NCBI RefSeq assembly: GCF_963678975.1
Contig: NC_089277.1
Coordinates: forward strand, 20,801,440 to 20,865,439
Source of the DNA: Dysidea avara
Lineage: Eukaryota; Porifera; Demospongiae; Dictyoceratida; Dysideidae
Reading direction: 5' to 3'
Length of the DNA stretch: 64,000 nucleotides
The position numbers and the translations under genes are program-made. This document shows, one piece after another, positions 46,815 to 57,439 of the stretch (its first letter is position 1; every line of letters begins with the position of its first letter). The notes under the pieces are model-generated. The model did not search any database and was not told the origin of the DNA. It saw only the letters and a program-made list of their open reading frames with translations.

Positions 46815-47690
46815 ATGTTGCCCAAAATGTTTTCAGGGATTTCCACATTTTTCACCCATTATGCTCTTTCAGTGTTCTTATTATTGTTTCTAAGTTATAA
46901 TCAACATTTGTGACAATTATCATGGAACATTTTAATCAGTGAATGCTCTATTAGAGTATTTCACTATAAAATGACTTCTATTAGAGAGTATCGATCTAAG
47001 GAGCTATTTACAATGCATTGTGCAGCTTCCACTGACTGCTCTATTAAGGAATATCAATATAAGCTCCATAGTTTGAAACATCCACCTAATATTCCAGCAT
47101 TATACTATAGCACTCCAGCCTATTATGCTTTTTATTATATGATGGCATATTTGATGTAGACCTAATCATTCATGGCATAGCCCCGACCACAATGCCTTTG
47201 ATGTTGAGGTTTCTACTTCTACAAAACATCAGTTCCTTCGACTCTTTGAGTTGCTTAAAGTTTTGCATTGTGGGTTTGAGTTTAGCATATAGGCTTATCT
47301 GGCCAAGCATTCTCTTCAAGCAAAAATAATTGAATGAATCATCATGATGTATTTCAGCTGCTACGCACCAATAAATAATTGATTACAGTGTCAGGGATGG
47401 TTTTCTATACAGCACATTTCAACCATGTGACAAGAATGCTTACTCAATAGACATTCTCAAGGTCAATAACCTGTACTCTTCTGCACTTATTTTAGCAACT
47501 TAGACTATTTTAGACTGGAAATGATACCACTAAACCAGCATAGTCCACAATCATTTCTTTTGTGAATACCACAACCCAAAATTTAAACCCACAATTGATA
47601 TCTAGATACCTTTGTATAAAAGTAATGTGGTGAATATAAGTTTGTCTCTTCACCTACACTGTATCAGGTGAGGATGCACAAGTGGTATAT
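46815..47690. other. No gene; three inverted motif copies
   Basis: Minus-strand copies of the CTCTAATAGAGCAGTCA motif lie at 46,942-46,961, 46,972-46,992 and 47,032-47,055, within about 110 bp. Confidence 0.5.
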
Positions 47691-47694
47691 ATTA

Positions 47695-47793
47695 TTTATA
47701 CCACGGTCACTTTGGATTTGCCTGATATATATGCCTGCGGCCCTCAGGCTTGGGCATATATACCAGGCAAATTCCTTGTGGCCAAGGTATAAC
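47695..47793. mobile_element. Foldback element with GCGGCCCTCAGGC core
   Basis: Arms TTATACC...TTTGCCTGATATATATGCC pair with the complement at the right. Same layout as 23,945-24,058. Confidence 0.8.
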
Positions 47794-47799
47794 TATTAG

Positions 47800-48240
47800 G
47801 AAAGCTAAGATTTATACATGAAAATATGACATTTCCATCATCTTTCCATCCTTCAAAAAGCCAGTGGAAAACTATACTGTTTTTGTAGTGTACATTGTTT
47901 GAACAGTATCTATATCTAAAAATCAGGTCATGTGGTCTGTTAATTCATGGGCAAATCAGGGTAGCAGTGGTTAATGTTAGCTTTAATCATGTTCAAGTAT
48001 TCTTTCAAAGCTGATAGAACTCTGACTAATCTTTCTACATGCATTTTACTACACCACTGTAATTCTGATTCAACAACATGAATGGCAACAGGGAACCTAG
48101 GAACCTAATCAGAGTAACATTTTCCTGAAATGTTCTTCCAGCTTGGGTTACAGTGTTAGTAATAACATTGCATGTCAATAGCATAGTTCTTTTTATTGCA
48201 GTATCTTGACCAACAGAAAATCTCTATTGTAAACTTGTCA
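47800..48240. other. No gene seen
   Basis: No conserved coding sequence or clear repeat was found. Confidence 0.4.
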
Positions 48241-48244
48241 GGCA

Positions 48245-48440
48245 TGGGGTGAAGTACTTTGGTACTTGTACTTAAGGACACTTAAGTACACCTTTTAGAG
48301 TACTTGTATATACTTATACTTAAATACTTTTTGTACAAATGTAATGTACTTGTACTCATACTTAAGTCCAAAGTAATGTACTTAAGGTACTTGAAGTACT
48401 TCAAAGTACTTATAAGTACATGAAGTACAATGAAGTCCAT
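48245..48440 (+). repeat. GTACTT/AAGTAC-rich low-complexity region
   Basis: Words GTACTT, TTAAGTAC and their complements fill about 200 bp. Because the unit is self-complementary, the region can fold into many alternative hairpins. Confidence 0.9.
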
Positions 48441-48954
48441 TTACATATGTACAAGTGAAATAAGCTGTAGCTATACATATAGGCTGAATTTGGCTCAAAG
48501 ATAATATATTCCTGGATTGACATGGTCAGCTTTTGGTTTGTTTAATAGCAAACTCTACAATTATCTATACATGTGGTATGTATCTACTGGCATGTCTCTA
48601 TTAATATGCATTAGTGCATGCCAAACTGGTAAATCTACTACAGTACTTTCCACTGTATTTCATGTTTTAAGTTGCCTTATAAAGTAGAACATTTGGTTCC
48701 ACTTCACCTGCACAATCAAATTAAACACCAATCTCACTGATAACTGATGGTCCTTTCTCTTGAAATCTTAATGAGTGTTTGAAGTATATGAAAATAGTAA
48801 ATGCAATCTGAGAGCTTACATTTTCAAAATTTTCCTGTGAAGCCACCCATGCAGAAACCCCTAAAACTACTATGCTTCACATGCAGGGTGCTGTGCATGT
48901 GTTCTTATATATGGATACCAATCATCAAAATTTCTAGAGCTGCCATTGGTTGAA

Positions 48955-49195
48955 CTGTACAGGGTGACTTTCTGTAGTTGAACTCTCTACAAGGTGTGGA
49001 AAACACTCTACTGGGTGACTTGACTTGTTTGTGGCTAAACGTTGCATTGTGACTTGATTGTAGTTGATCTCTCTATGGGTGACATCTAACATAGCTAAAC
49101 TCTATCTACTGTAGTTGGTGACTTATTTGTGGCTGACAACTCAGCTGAACTCTCTAGGATGACTTGTTATGTAGTTGAACTCTACAAGCCTCATA
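48955..49195 (+). repeat. Degenerate minisatellite (GTAGTTGAACTCTCTA units)
   Basis: Five to six diverged units of about 45 bp combine GTGACTTG with GTAGTTGAACTCTCTA or TGGCTAAAC variants. Confidence 0.8.
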
Positions 49196-49720
49196 AACCA
49201 GCTTTGGGACTTGCAATTACAAAAAGAAGGTATCTACACCAAAGTAGTCAAGATGTGAAAAAGAGTAACACCCTCCAAATAAAATGGCGGCCATGAAATG
49301 GCTGCAATGATGCTAATTTCAATCATGATGGCATGATCATTGGCATAAGCATCATGCCCCCACTTTTGATTTTGCAATTTTTATCACCCATGGTCTTTTT
49401 AGGGCTGCAGCATTTTTTCACAGCTTGGCTTTTTTGGCATAGATACTCTAATAGAGCAGTCATCAATGTTTTACTTTATAGTAGCTAACTATCCATTCAA
49501 GGATCTGCATTGACAGCCTGCGAATTTGATTGACTATTATAATAGCTGTCATAGATTAGGTACAGTATATAGACTAGCTAAGTCATCAGCACTGAAAGCT
49601 TGCTACTCCTTTGAAACCATAAGCATTTTAAAGATTCAACTATTAAGCATATAGAAGTTTACAAAGTGTTCTATAAGTTAGGTTGTTTAAAGCCAATTTA
49701 AAACTAACTTTTCAGCTAAA
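49196..49720. other. No gene; one motif copy
   Basis: A full copy ACTCTAATAGAGCAGTCA lies at 49,445-49,462 in otherwise unassigned sequence. Confidence 0.5.
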
Positions 49721-49724
49721 GACA

Positions 49725-49850
49725 CCAGTCAGTCAGTAAAAATTCAACTGATAAAATTTCATAGCAGCATTTTGGAAATGTTTCAGGTCATGCTGAAGGT
49801 ACTTTTGAGTGTGGTGATACCTCACCAATACTGCCTAGGTTTGAGCAGTC
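49725..49850 (-). repeat. Fragment of the composite interspersed repeat
   Basis: GTCAGTCAGTAAAAATTCAA and TTTCAGGTCATGCTGAAGGT match the complement strand of copies at 55.3 kb and 12.1 kb. Confidence 0.6.
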
Positions 49851-49939
49851 TATTATGCTCCAAAATTCACCTATTATATTAAAAGTGTAGTATTCATAAC
49901 AATACCTTCCCAACTTGTAATGGAGCCAAACCATACATG

Positions 49940-50135
49940 TCTTAAGGAGTGGCTACTATCACCAACCAATGACTCTAATTGATGCATACAAATTTCCTTT
50001 TTCCCATCAAACATCAAATTATGGAACCAACTCCCTGCTGGTGTAATTAATTCCTCTACCCCTAATGAGTTTAGTAATAACTTAAGTAATTTTATGATCA
50101 CGTGCACCAATTCGTTATAATCTTTTGGTTGCTGG
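49940..50135 (+). pseudogene. Non-LTR reverse transcriptase C-terminal remnant
   Basis: The plus strand encodes CIQISFFPSNIKLWNQLPAG and then VINSSTPNEFSNNLSNF. The pattern YxxSFFPxTIxxWNxLP followed by a helix is the usual tail of LINE (CR1/L2/jockey-type) ORF2 proteins. The polymerase domain is absent. Confidence 0.6.
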
Positions 50136-50399
50136 ACAGTAATAAATATAATAGTCTATTGATAACATTTTACTGTCACCACCTGGTTGGCTGAAATGTT
50201 AATTCTCTTGACAGAATTCACTTTTCATTTTTAGCTGTTTTTCAGGATCCAGCTCAATTTGTGCACTTTTAGTTTTTGGAATTTCCCCAATTTTCTGCCT
50301 ATTGATTATGCTTGCTTTTATGCATTTCAGAAATATAAATATACAATATGCTTTTATTTTGTGAGTTTTATCTTTGTGCAGAGAAATTCTTCATATAAG

Positions 50400-50894
50400 C
50401 AGTGGCGGATCCAGGATGGGGCATTTGGGGCAAATGCCCCCCCCCCCCCCCCCCCCCCCTTCAAGAAATTGCATACAAGATCGAGATACTCTAATAGAGC
50501 AGTCAATTACTCTAATAAAGCAGTCACAATGTTCATGAGGCAGTGTAGCTTACCTATGAAGCTATAAATAGGATTTTATTTTACATAACAGACGTGATAT
50601 AGTTAGTAAGGATAACTAGCTATTATTGTTGTGACCTTTTTTTTTTTTTGGTCTTCAACTGGTTTTCAGCAAGTTTTTTTGGTCTTCAACTGTTTTTCAG
50701 AAAGGTATTAGAACAGTGTGGAATGAGCTATTTAATGATTTTTATGTACTTTATCAACTATAAATGTGTGGTTGGTGAGGTGGGCAGGACCTTTTTTTTT
50801 TTTTTTTTTTGGTGTCACCTTATCAAACCAGAGACAATGTAGTGCCTCAGTTCATTTTTGACCCCCCCTTTCTATAAGTCTGGATCCGCCCCTG
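50400..50894. mobile_element. TIR element with CAGTGGCGGATCCAG ends and homopolymer tracts
   Basis: CAGTGGCGGATCCAG at the left and the complement CTGGATCCGCCCCTG at the right. The interior holds a C tract (50,440-50,459), T tracts at about 50,638 and 50,790, and two motif copies. Similar termini are common among animal hAT-type MITEs. A target duplication is not clear. Confidence 0.8.
50483..50525 (+). repeat. Recurring 18-bp motif ACTCTAATAGAGCAGTCA, paired copies
   Basis: Two copies lie 25 bp apart: ACTCTAATAGAGCAGTCA at 50,488-50,505 and ACTCTAATAAAGCAGTCA at 50,509-50,526. Others are near 11,081, 29,456, 29,503, 30,504, 44,598, 45,806, 49,445 and 53,166 (plus), and 46,942, 46,972 and 47,032 (minus). 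The left part is an imperfect dyad (ACTCT-AAT-AGAG-C-AGT). Confidence 0.9.
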
Positions 50895-51370
50895 CAATTC
50901 ATTCAGCAAAAAAATTACCAGGAAGGGAACCAGAAACATAATTAACTTTTCGTGGCCAAATAAACTGTAAACCGACTTCATCTGCAACATACAAATTATA
51001 GCAATAGCTTGTAGTGTTGCACCAATAATCAGATTGGTTATCAATAAAAACAAGCTAAATTGGTCCTTCACAATCTAATTTCTAGTAAAAATTGCTACAA
51101 AATAGATATGATGTGCTATATCTGATCTGCTACATTTATCAGCTTGAAAACATTATTCAATACCGGTTATCAGAATATCAGCAAAATCTCATATCGATGT
51201 AACACTAATAGCTTGAAAAGGGAATGTCCTCCAGAGTTAGTATTCATATTAGAGCAGGGGGGTTGGGGGCCATATTTGTAATCCCTTAGATTCTGAAGCT
51301 ATAGACATTTTATTGTCTAATAAATTATATTGTTTTTTAATGCAAATAATTATAATAATGTACTGTATGT

Positions 51371-51607
51371 CACTGCTTGAAGTATCTTAGTTTACTACAG
51401 TGGTATATCCCCAGTATATGGAACAGTTAATTGTTTGTTATTTTAGTAGTTTTTCAGTAAACCCGCATTCCCTGATGTTTTACTGAGAGTTTAAAACTTA
51501 GTAAAATAATTATGTTCCATATACTTAAGTTTACTGACACTTTACTATCAGTATAACTACAGTAAGGCATCTTAACAAATTAGTAAACTAAGAACCTTCA
51601 AGCAATG
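51371..51607. mobile_element. TIR element with CACTGCTTGAAG ends
   Basis: GCTTGAAGTATCTTAGTTTA at the left pairs with TAAACTAAGAACCTTCAAGC at the right, about 25 bp with few mismatches. Interior arms around ATATGGAACA and TGTTCCATAT extend the palindrome. Confidence 0.88.
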
Positions 51608-51657
51608 TGTGTATAAAATATTATGCATGCTTTCTGAATAGCTTGGATTCATCTACT

Positions 51658-52140
51658 AGTGCTGGGTGATATAGATTTTTCTTATGTCATGGCAAACTTT
51701 ATCCACAATATGAATATATAATTATATCACGATATAACGATTGATAGCTTACAAGTTACAATATTTAAGGTTGAATCTGCGATACCTTTGTCATCTTATC
51801 TATTACAAGTGTAATTGAATTGGTTCTTTGAACTACTGTTCTTACTGCCCACTGCATTGTATTGACCATTGTAAACATATCTGTTTATTTACCTAGCACC
51901 TTTTAAAATAGTAGAATGGATACTAGATTGGATGTACATGTTACCAGAATATCTAATGGTACAACTACACTCTCAATGAGGGTGCAGTGCAAGGCTTGGA
52001 AAAACTAGAGACACCATTTTACAAGCTTACATAGTACCAGATCAGGTGAGTTCTATCACAATAATAATTTCTAGCTATCATATCATGACATAAATAAATA
52101 TCACAATACACAAAGTATATTCATTATATTGCCCGGCACT
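51658..52140. mobile_element. TIR element with AGTGCTGGGTGATAT ends
   Basis: AGTGCTGGGTGATAT answers ATATTGCCCGGCACT. TCATCTACT occurs just outside both ends, consistent with an 8-9 bp target duplication and a hAT-type origin. Confidence 0.85.
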
Positions 52141-53505
52141 ATCATCTACTGAGTTGTAGTAATAAGCTAGGATAGCAACTGCTCGGTAATTGTAAATTGC
52201 ATTTGTAGCACCCCATGCCAAGAACATAATTTAGGCATTCACCAACCATCTCACTCAATGCTAACTTTAAATTATTTAATATCATCAGAGATTCATTGTA
52301 TTGTCTTCCAATAATCATAATCATCAAATCACATTTTGTTTATAAATTCAGACAATGAGATGCGCTAGATGAAACTGCTTTGGTACTACTGTAATTGGCA
52401 CATGACTGCATGTGTCCTATAAAACTCAAACCCACAATAAAAAGTATTCATTCCATCGAACATAAACTTGCAGTAAGACTGTAGTGCATCTTTCTACTCA
52501 TTGTCATGAATCATTTCACCATCCAAAACAGATTAGCCCTTGACTGTTATTCGTATTGTGGCAGAAATTTCCCCATTATGCTGCTAATTATGCTCCATTG
52601 TGCCAGCATTTTGCTCTATACTTTCATCCCCTGTTCTTCCAAATATTATGCCGGCATAATTGACACAAGCTTAATACTGCCCAGGGACCATGAAGGTATT
52701 GTGAGGCTGGTTTAAGGGTAATAATTTTGGCTCATATAAAAGTCCAAACCTTCATGATCCAATACTATCGTATTGCAAAATATTTGACAGCATAAACTCT
52801 CCCATAAGCCTCTCATCCCAGTTCCTTGCGATCTAGTTTGGTAACTCCTTTCAGAACTAGACCTTGAAAATCATCACTGAAAGCCATTTCAAATTCTCTT
52901 GGAAGACAAAAGATGGGTGTGGCTCACAAAAAAATGCGCATGCGTCATCTATTATTAGCGACCTCACAAATCATAGCACAAACCAAAGTGACCGTTACCT
53001 GCATACTCATCATAATAGACTACTTTTCTCTACATCTAGGCATATTAGCGTGTGGGTGGGCAATCCATTACCATTACAACAGTACAAGACTGGCAATAAT
53101 AAGTGCTTCCTCTGGAGCATTTCTTTTAACTAACTCATGTAAGCCTAGAGTGGAGGAACAGAGTTTGATGATAGAGCAGTCAATACCACTCCAGGAACCA
53201 AAGCCATTATTGATAGCAGCCAGTGTTTACACTAAGGGTGGTTGGGAGGGACTTCTCCTTAAAATTGGGAGTGCACTTATTTTTAAGGTTGTTTTTAAAA
53301 ATTCTACTTACCAACATCCGTTTTGAAAGATGATTGTGACAGCAAAAACAGTATCCGTACAGTGTCCACCATAGAGAGAATACTTGGGTGGTATTACATA
53401 ATATAAACAAGATACAATGTGAAACAAGTGTGGCATAGCAAAGATGAAATATCATATGAAACATACACATACACACACTGTTACAAACACTAAGCTACAC
53501 TGAGT
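52141..53505. other. No gene; repeat fragments
   Basis: Contains a GCCGGCATAAT fragment (about 52,660), a composite-repeat fragment (about 52,680-52,760, CATGAAGGTATTGTGAGGCT) and one partial motif copy at 53,166-53,182. Two overlapping plus-strand frames (52,864-53,326) show no known motif. Confidence 0.45.
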
Positions 53506-53509
53506 TACA

Positions 53510-54257
53510 CTAAGCTATATGTCCCTGTAAGTGTTGTTTGTCCATACTGAGATTAGCATATGCGACTGGATCTATGAAAACTGTTCTTATCGCCCAAGAC
53601 AGGAAGTTTAATTTTTTCACACAAACACAAAGCTTAATGAATGCACTATCAAGTTTCACTGCCACAGAGTAAAGTGATCTGCTTTTGCTGGCTGCTTTTT
53701 TAAAGCACAGTGGCGAGCCGTACGAGTGGTCTGGGGTCTTGATGAAGCCCTAGCCAACCAGGAGATGGTTGTGTGTGGCTGTACAGCTCCGTGGTGCTGG
53801 ACAATGACCTGTGCTGTAAATTTCCTTTCATTATAGCCAGTTCTAGGCACTGAATGGCCCATAACTAGGCATAATTCACCCGAACATGTTTCTTTTCAAT
53901 TTTTGAACACCATCTTTCCCGCCTTCCAGGGCACCCGCCTCCCACCCTTCTGGAGCTCGCCTGATACAGACATCCTCGGTTTAAAAACTATCTAAAATGG
54001 CGGGAAACTTAGCTGTTGACTACTTCTTCACTGGATGATCAGGAAGGTAAGAAATTGGTGTAAAACGTGTGAAAAATTGGTATGCGTAGCTACCACCATT
54101 GGCCAGCAGGTATGCGTAGCCACTCCGAATATTTAAAACTGACATTTCTTGATACTTTTAAATGGGCGATAAGACCAGTTTTCTCAGAGACAGTCACATA
54201 TTTCATTTGTAATTGGTTCTGTTGATCCATCTGTCTTTGAACCTCTTCTTTCAATTG
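53510..54257 (-). pseudogene. CDC5L: CDC5L last exon, split by a TIR element
   Basis: QLKEEVQRQMDQQNQLQMKY ends at the element boundary (54,199). On the far side the frame resumes after one TA copy as ANLSMDKQHLQGHIA and a TAG stop at 53,510-53,512. Human ends with [20 protein letters not shown] and about 15 more residues. The exact fit shows that the element entered a once-intact exon. If transcribed, the inserted sequence would supply a different tail with an early stop. Confidence 0.9.
53561..54198. mobile_element. TIR element, TGTGAC family, inserted in a CDC5L exon
   Basis: Left TGCGACTGGATCTATGAAAA and right the complement of TGTGACTGTCTCTGAGAAAA. TA lies on both sides, within ATAT. 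The interior matches 21,311-21,926. It is non-autonomous. Confidence 0.93.
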
Positions 54258-54455
54258 CTGTAACAAGAAAATGTGTGTATATACTGTATGTAAGATCACT
54301 GAAACTTGTCCAATAAGGTCACATCAAAGGGATGGCTAGTGGCAGTACTAGGTGGGTTGCTCTACATAAAAAATGATTTTCTGGTTGGCTGGTTATACAG
54401 GTGACCTCATTACACAATGAGCAGGTCTCACTACATATCATACACAAGTTATTAC

Positions 54456-54584
54456 CTGTATTCTTCGTGGGATAGCTTGTGGTTCTTGACTTCGCAGACG
54501 TTCAAAAGTGTTCAGTTCCACAAAACACTGCTCCACTTGTTCATGTACATCTTATATCTGTTTGTTAAGGCTGGCAGCACGAGA
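54456..54584 (-). pseudogene. CDC5L: CDC5L exon with TAA
   Basis: SRAASLNKQI-stop-DVHEQVEQCFVELNTFERLR and SQEPQAIPRRIQ. Human has [39 protein letters not shown]. TAA at 54,552-54,554. It is 129 nt, phase 0 on both sides. Confidence 0.93.
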
Positions 54585-54770
54585 CTAGAAACACCCAATA
54601 AGTAAAACAAAGTCTGTGTATACTTGAACATGTGTGATGTGTGTATGCATATACGTACTGACGTATATACTATATGTATGCATGGCATTGCAAGTGTGCA
54701 CTGTACGTAAGTGTCTCAGCCGCACTTTGTGCATTCGTATGTGTACTATGTGTGAATATGTTGTACATAC

Positions 54771-54851
54771 GTACCTGCCTGTAAGTACTTTGAGCTTCTT
54801 CTCCAACTTTGCTGCTTTCTTAGCTTCCTTAGTCATTAGTGACCTGTTATC
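54771..54851 (-). pseudogene. CDC5L: CDC5L exon, intact
   Basis: DNRSLMTKEAKKAAKLEKKL then KVLTGRY, matching human INRGHMTAEAKRAAKMEKKM and KILLGGY. It is 81 nt with a TTTAG acceptor and a GTATGT donor. Confidence 0.93.
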
Positions 54852-54900
54852 CTAAACACATACACATCAATTGTCACCATTAATCTAGCCCTTTACTTAC

Positions 54901-55123
<223 letters not shown>

Positions 55124-55189
55124 TCATTAATGGTCAACACAATAAGGACACCTCATTATAATGGCCATGTTTTGGTCCCATTACGGTTG

Positions 55190-55890
55190 TGCTGTATATT
55201 AGGGATCACGGAAGTTTGGGTTTTTCTGGCCAAAAATCAGCTTCACAATACCATCCTGGTACCTTAACAGTATTTACAACCAAGCCCAAAAGTACCTTCA
55301 GTACGACACAAAAAATGCTTCCAATAGGTAGCTACATATTATTTAAATAGTTATTCAATGGAATTTTCTACTGACCGACTAACTGCCAGTCTGATGCCTT
55401 CACACAAGTGTAACTCGATAATGACTAAGGCTACGGGCTTTATATTTTCACCGCTCGATCCTGCTTTGTCCCAGAGATGTGCCTTTTGGCATACCACAGT
55501 ACATGAAATGCATGCATCATGGACTTACCTTTGTCCTCCTTTGTGTCCTACTTCTTTTTTTTGCTGACAGTACAAGGTGTTGATTTGCAGTAGCGTGATG
55601 CATGGCTTCCTATTTGTTAATGGGAATCGTCCGTATTTTCCGTGGTGACTGGATTGATTGCAGAGGCACTTCTTCTACTGTTATTCGTTTGTAGCGCTGT
55701 GTAATGGGCTGAACATAGCTGAAAGCGAAACACTATGACCACTTCACTTTCAAGTCAGTAATGCCTGCAGTAATTGATACTTGGGGAGCACGTTCAGACA
55801 AAAACATTAACTCTGGTGCTATCCTTTTCTTTGATGCGGTATGCGCGGGTTCACCAGCCTAAAAAAAGTAAACAAACAAGTATAAGGAAA
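55190..55890 (+). repeat. Composite interspersed repeat, copy 3
   Basis: Shares AGGGATCACGGAAGTTTGGG, CTGATGCCTTCACACAAG, TGTGCCTTTTGGCATACCAC and GGTATGCGCGGGTTCACCAG with the other copies. It lies in a CDC5L intron. Confidence 0.75.
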
Positions 55891-55904
55891 AATGAGGAAT
55901 TTTA

Positions 55905-56088
55905 AGGGATCATAGAAAAAAAAGGAGGTCGCCTACACCTGCAGATATACTAGTGAACATTTAATCCTAATTCAAGTCATAGCTGTTGGGAAGTAGGTAT
56001 TAAACGTTCACTAGTACATCTGCAGATGTAGGTGACCTCCCTTGTTTCCCTACCTTTTTTCCCTATGATCTCTAATCGAATTTTAAAT
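55905..56088. mobile_element. Foldback MITE, AGGAGGTCGCCTACACCTGC family, copy 2
   Basis: AGGTCGCCTACACCTGCAGA and TACTAGTGAACATTTAAT pair with the right arm. It follows composite repeat copy 3 directly. Confidence 0.85.
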
Positions 56089-56189
56089 TCCTTATACTTG
56101 TTAACAATGCAATATAAAGGGTTCATCTATAGACAATGTATCTTTGTTTACACTCAATATACAATCAAATCATTTACACTAACCAAGTT

Positions 56190-56383
56190 CTAGTCATACG
56201 GTAGTGTTTCATCATTTGCATACCCTCTAGTGATATCACTTCATAAGGCTTCTCCTCTAGTACCTGTTTGGCCTTCTCTATAGCAGCCTTGTGTTTGGCA
56301 GTACTACCAGCTTGTGGGGTAGGGAAGTTGGCCAGTTCATAATGTAACATGTGCAGCATCTCCTTCTTGATCAGCTCCTCTGC
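56190..56383 (-). pseudogene. CDC5L: CDC5L exon
   Basis: [54 protein letters not shown]. Human has [20 protein letters not shown] and HNPYEKFSKEE. The 3-prime end is uncertain: a GTATGC after LEG and a GTTAGT further on are both possible, and neither gives the phase of the next exon, so another small lesion may be present. Confidence 0.88.
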
Positions 56384-56389
56384 CTACAA

Positions 56390-57160
56390 GTACACAATAT
56401 TATGTACACTAGCACCTCATCTGTTCTAGACATGTTACAGAGGAGGTGGGACATGTGTTGTACACCACAGATTTAATTGTATTTGGTAGGCTCAATAATC
56501 ACAAGTACAAAACCAGCAAACCATGGGGTTCACTTGGGCTCAGTGGATATTCAGATAGCACTTTGTGTAAGCTTCAATCCTTACACCAACAAATAACTTT
56601 TGGGAAATGCATGATTACACAATATGGGTACACACGATGACACTACGTGGGGTAACTTAGCCCACAACTACACATTGATTAAAAGTCTGTTCACTGGGCT
56701 ACTTGAAGAAGGTTAAATGAATACTGTAACTACAGCAACTTACTTGTTATGAAGCAATGAACAACAGCAAGTCACCTCTATGGGTTTTCTAGCCACATGT
56801 TTAGTTTGATTGAGGATTTACTCACGTGAGTTGTATATAACCTGATGGTAAATTTAATGGCAAATCAAACGGAACTTGTTGCAAGGTGATAGGAGCAACC
56901 ACCATCAAGTTATGGATCATTTTATAAAGATATGTAAAGGGTTTGCACATTTCTTTACCGAAAATTTATTTACACGGCAAAATGTACTTTATTTTTGTGA
57001 AACAGCCTCTTTATAAGTACAGGTAATAGCATTTTTTTTTTGCTACTTCGCCAAGAAATCTTACAAAACAATGTACATCACTTTTAAAGTGTTATCTAAA
57101 TATCCACTGAGCCCCAGTGACACCCATCATTTATTGGCTGGTCTCACACTACAAACACAT
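56390..57160. other. CDC5L intron; nothing recognised
   Basis: No repeat or conserved coding sequence was seen. Confidence 0.4.
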
Positions 57161-57162
57161 AC

Positions 57163-57287
57163 CTCATACAGTGACTTCATCTTCTGATCAGGATGAACAG
57201 CTCCTCATAATATGGTGGTGGTGACATTATTAGGACGAGGTAATGATCTCTGTACTGTTTGAGACCGCAGTAAAAATTCCTGCTTCT
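57163..57287 (-). pseudogene. CDC5L: CDC5L exon with TGA
   Basis: EKQEFLLRSQTVQRSLPRPN, NVTTTIL-stop-GAVHPDQKMKSLYE. Human has QKDLPRPSEVNETILRPLN. The TGA at 57,205-57,207 replaces the arginine after TIL, one C-to-T change from CGA. Splice phases fit on both sides. Confidence 0.94.
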
Positions 57288-57340
57288 CTGTAAGGGAATA
57301 CATAATGGTATTACATATTACTACTGACACTAATGTTTAC

Positions 57341-57434
57341 CTTTCTCTTGTAGTCTTCTGGTCTCCTCATCCAGTTCAGCAGCATTTGGAGTGATCACAT
57401 CATCTTGATCAGGGTGTTCTTCTGTTAGTAGCTC
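57341..57434 (-). pseudogene. CDC5L: CDC5L exon, intact
   Basis: ELLTEEHPDQDDVITPNAAE then LDEETRRLQEK. It sits where human has ELEEREIDDTYIEDAADV, immediately after the segment missing here. Similarity is weaker than in the other exons; phase and position support it. Confidence 0.75.
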
Positions 57435-57439
57435 CTGTG

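Noticed and set aside
46442..46913. Two overlapping plus-strand frames with the same protein
   Set aside because: They result from the 187-bp tandem duplication and have no recognisable domain.
52864..53326. Two overlapping plus-strand frames of 89 and 137 codons
   Set aside because: Neither has a recognisable motif, and the sequence shows no conserved exon structure.
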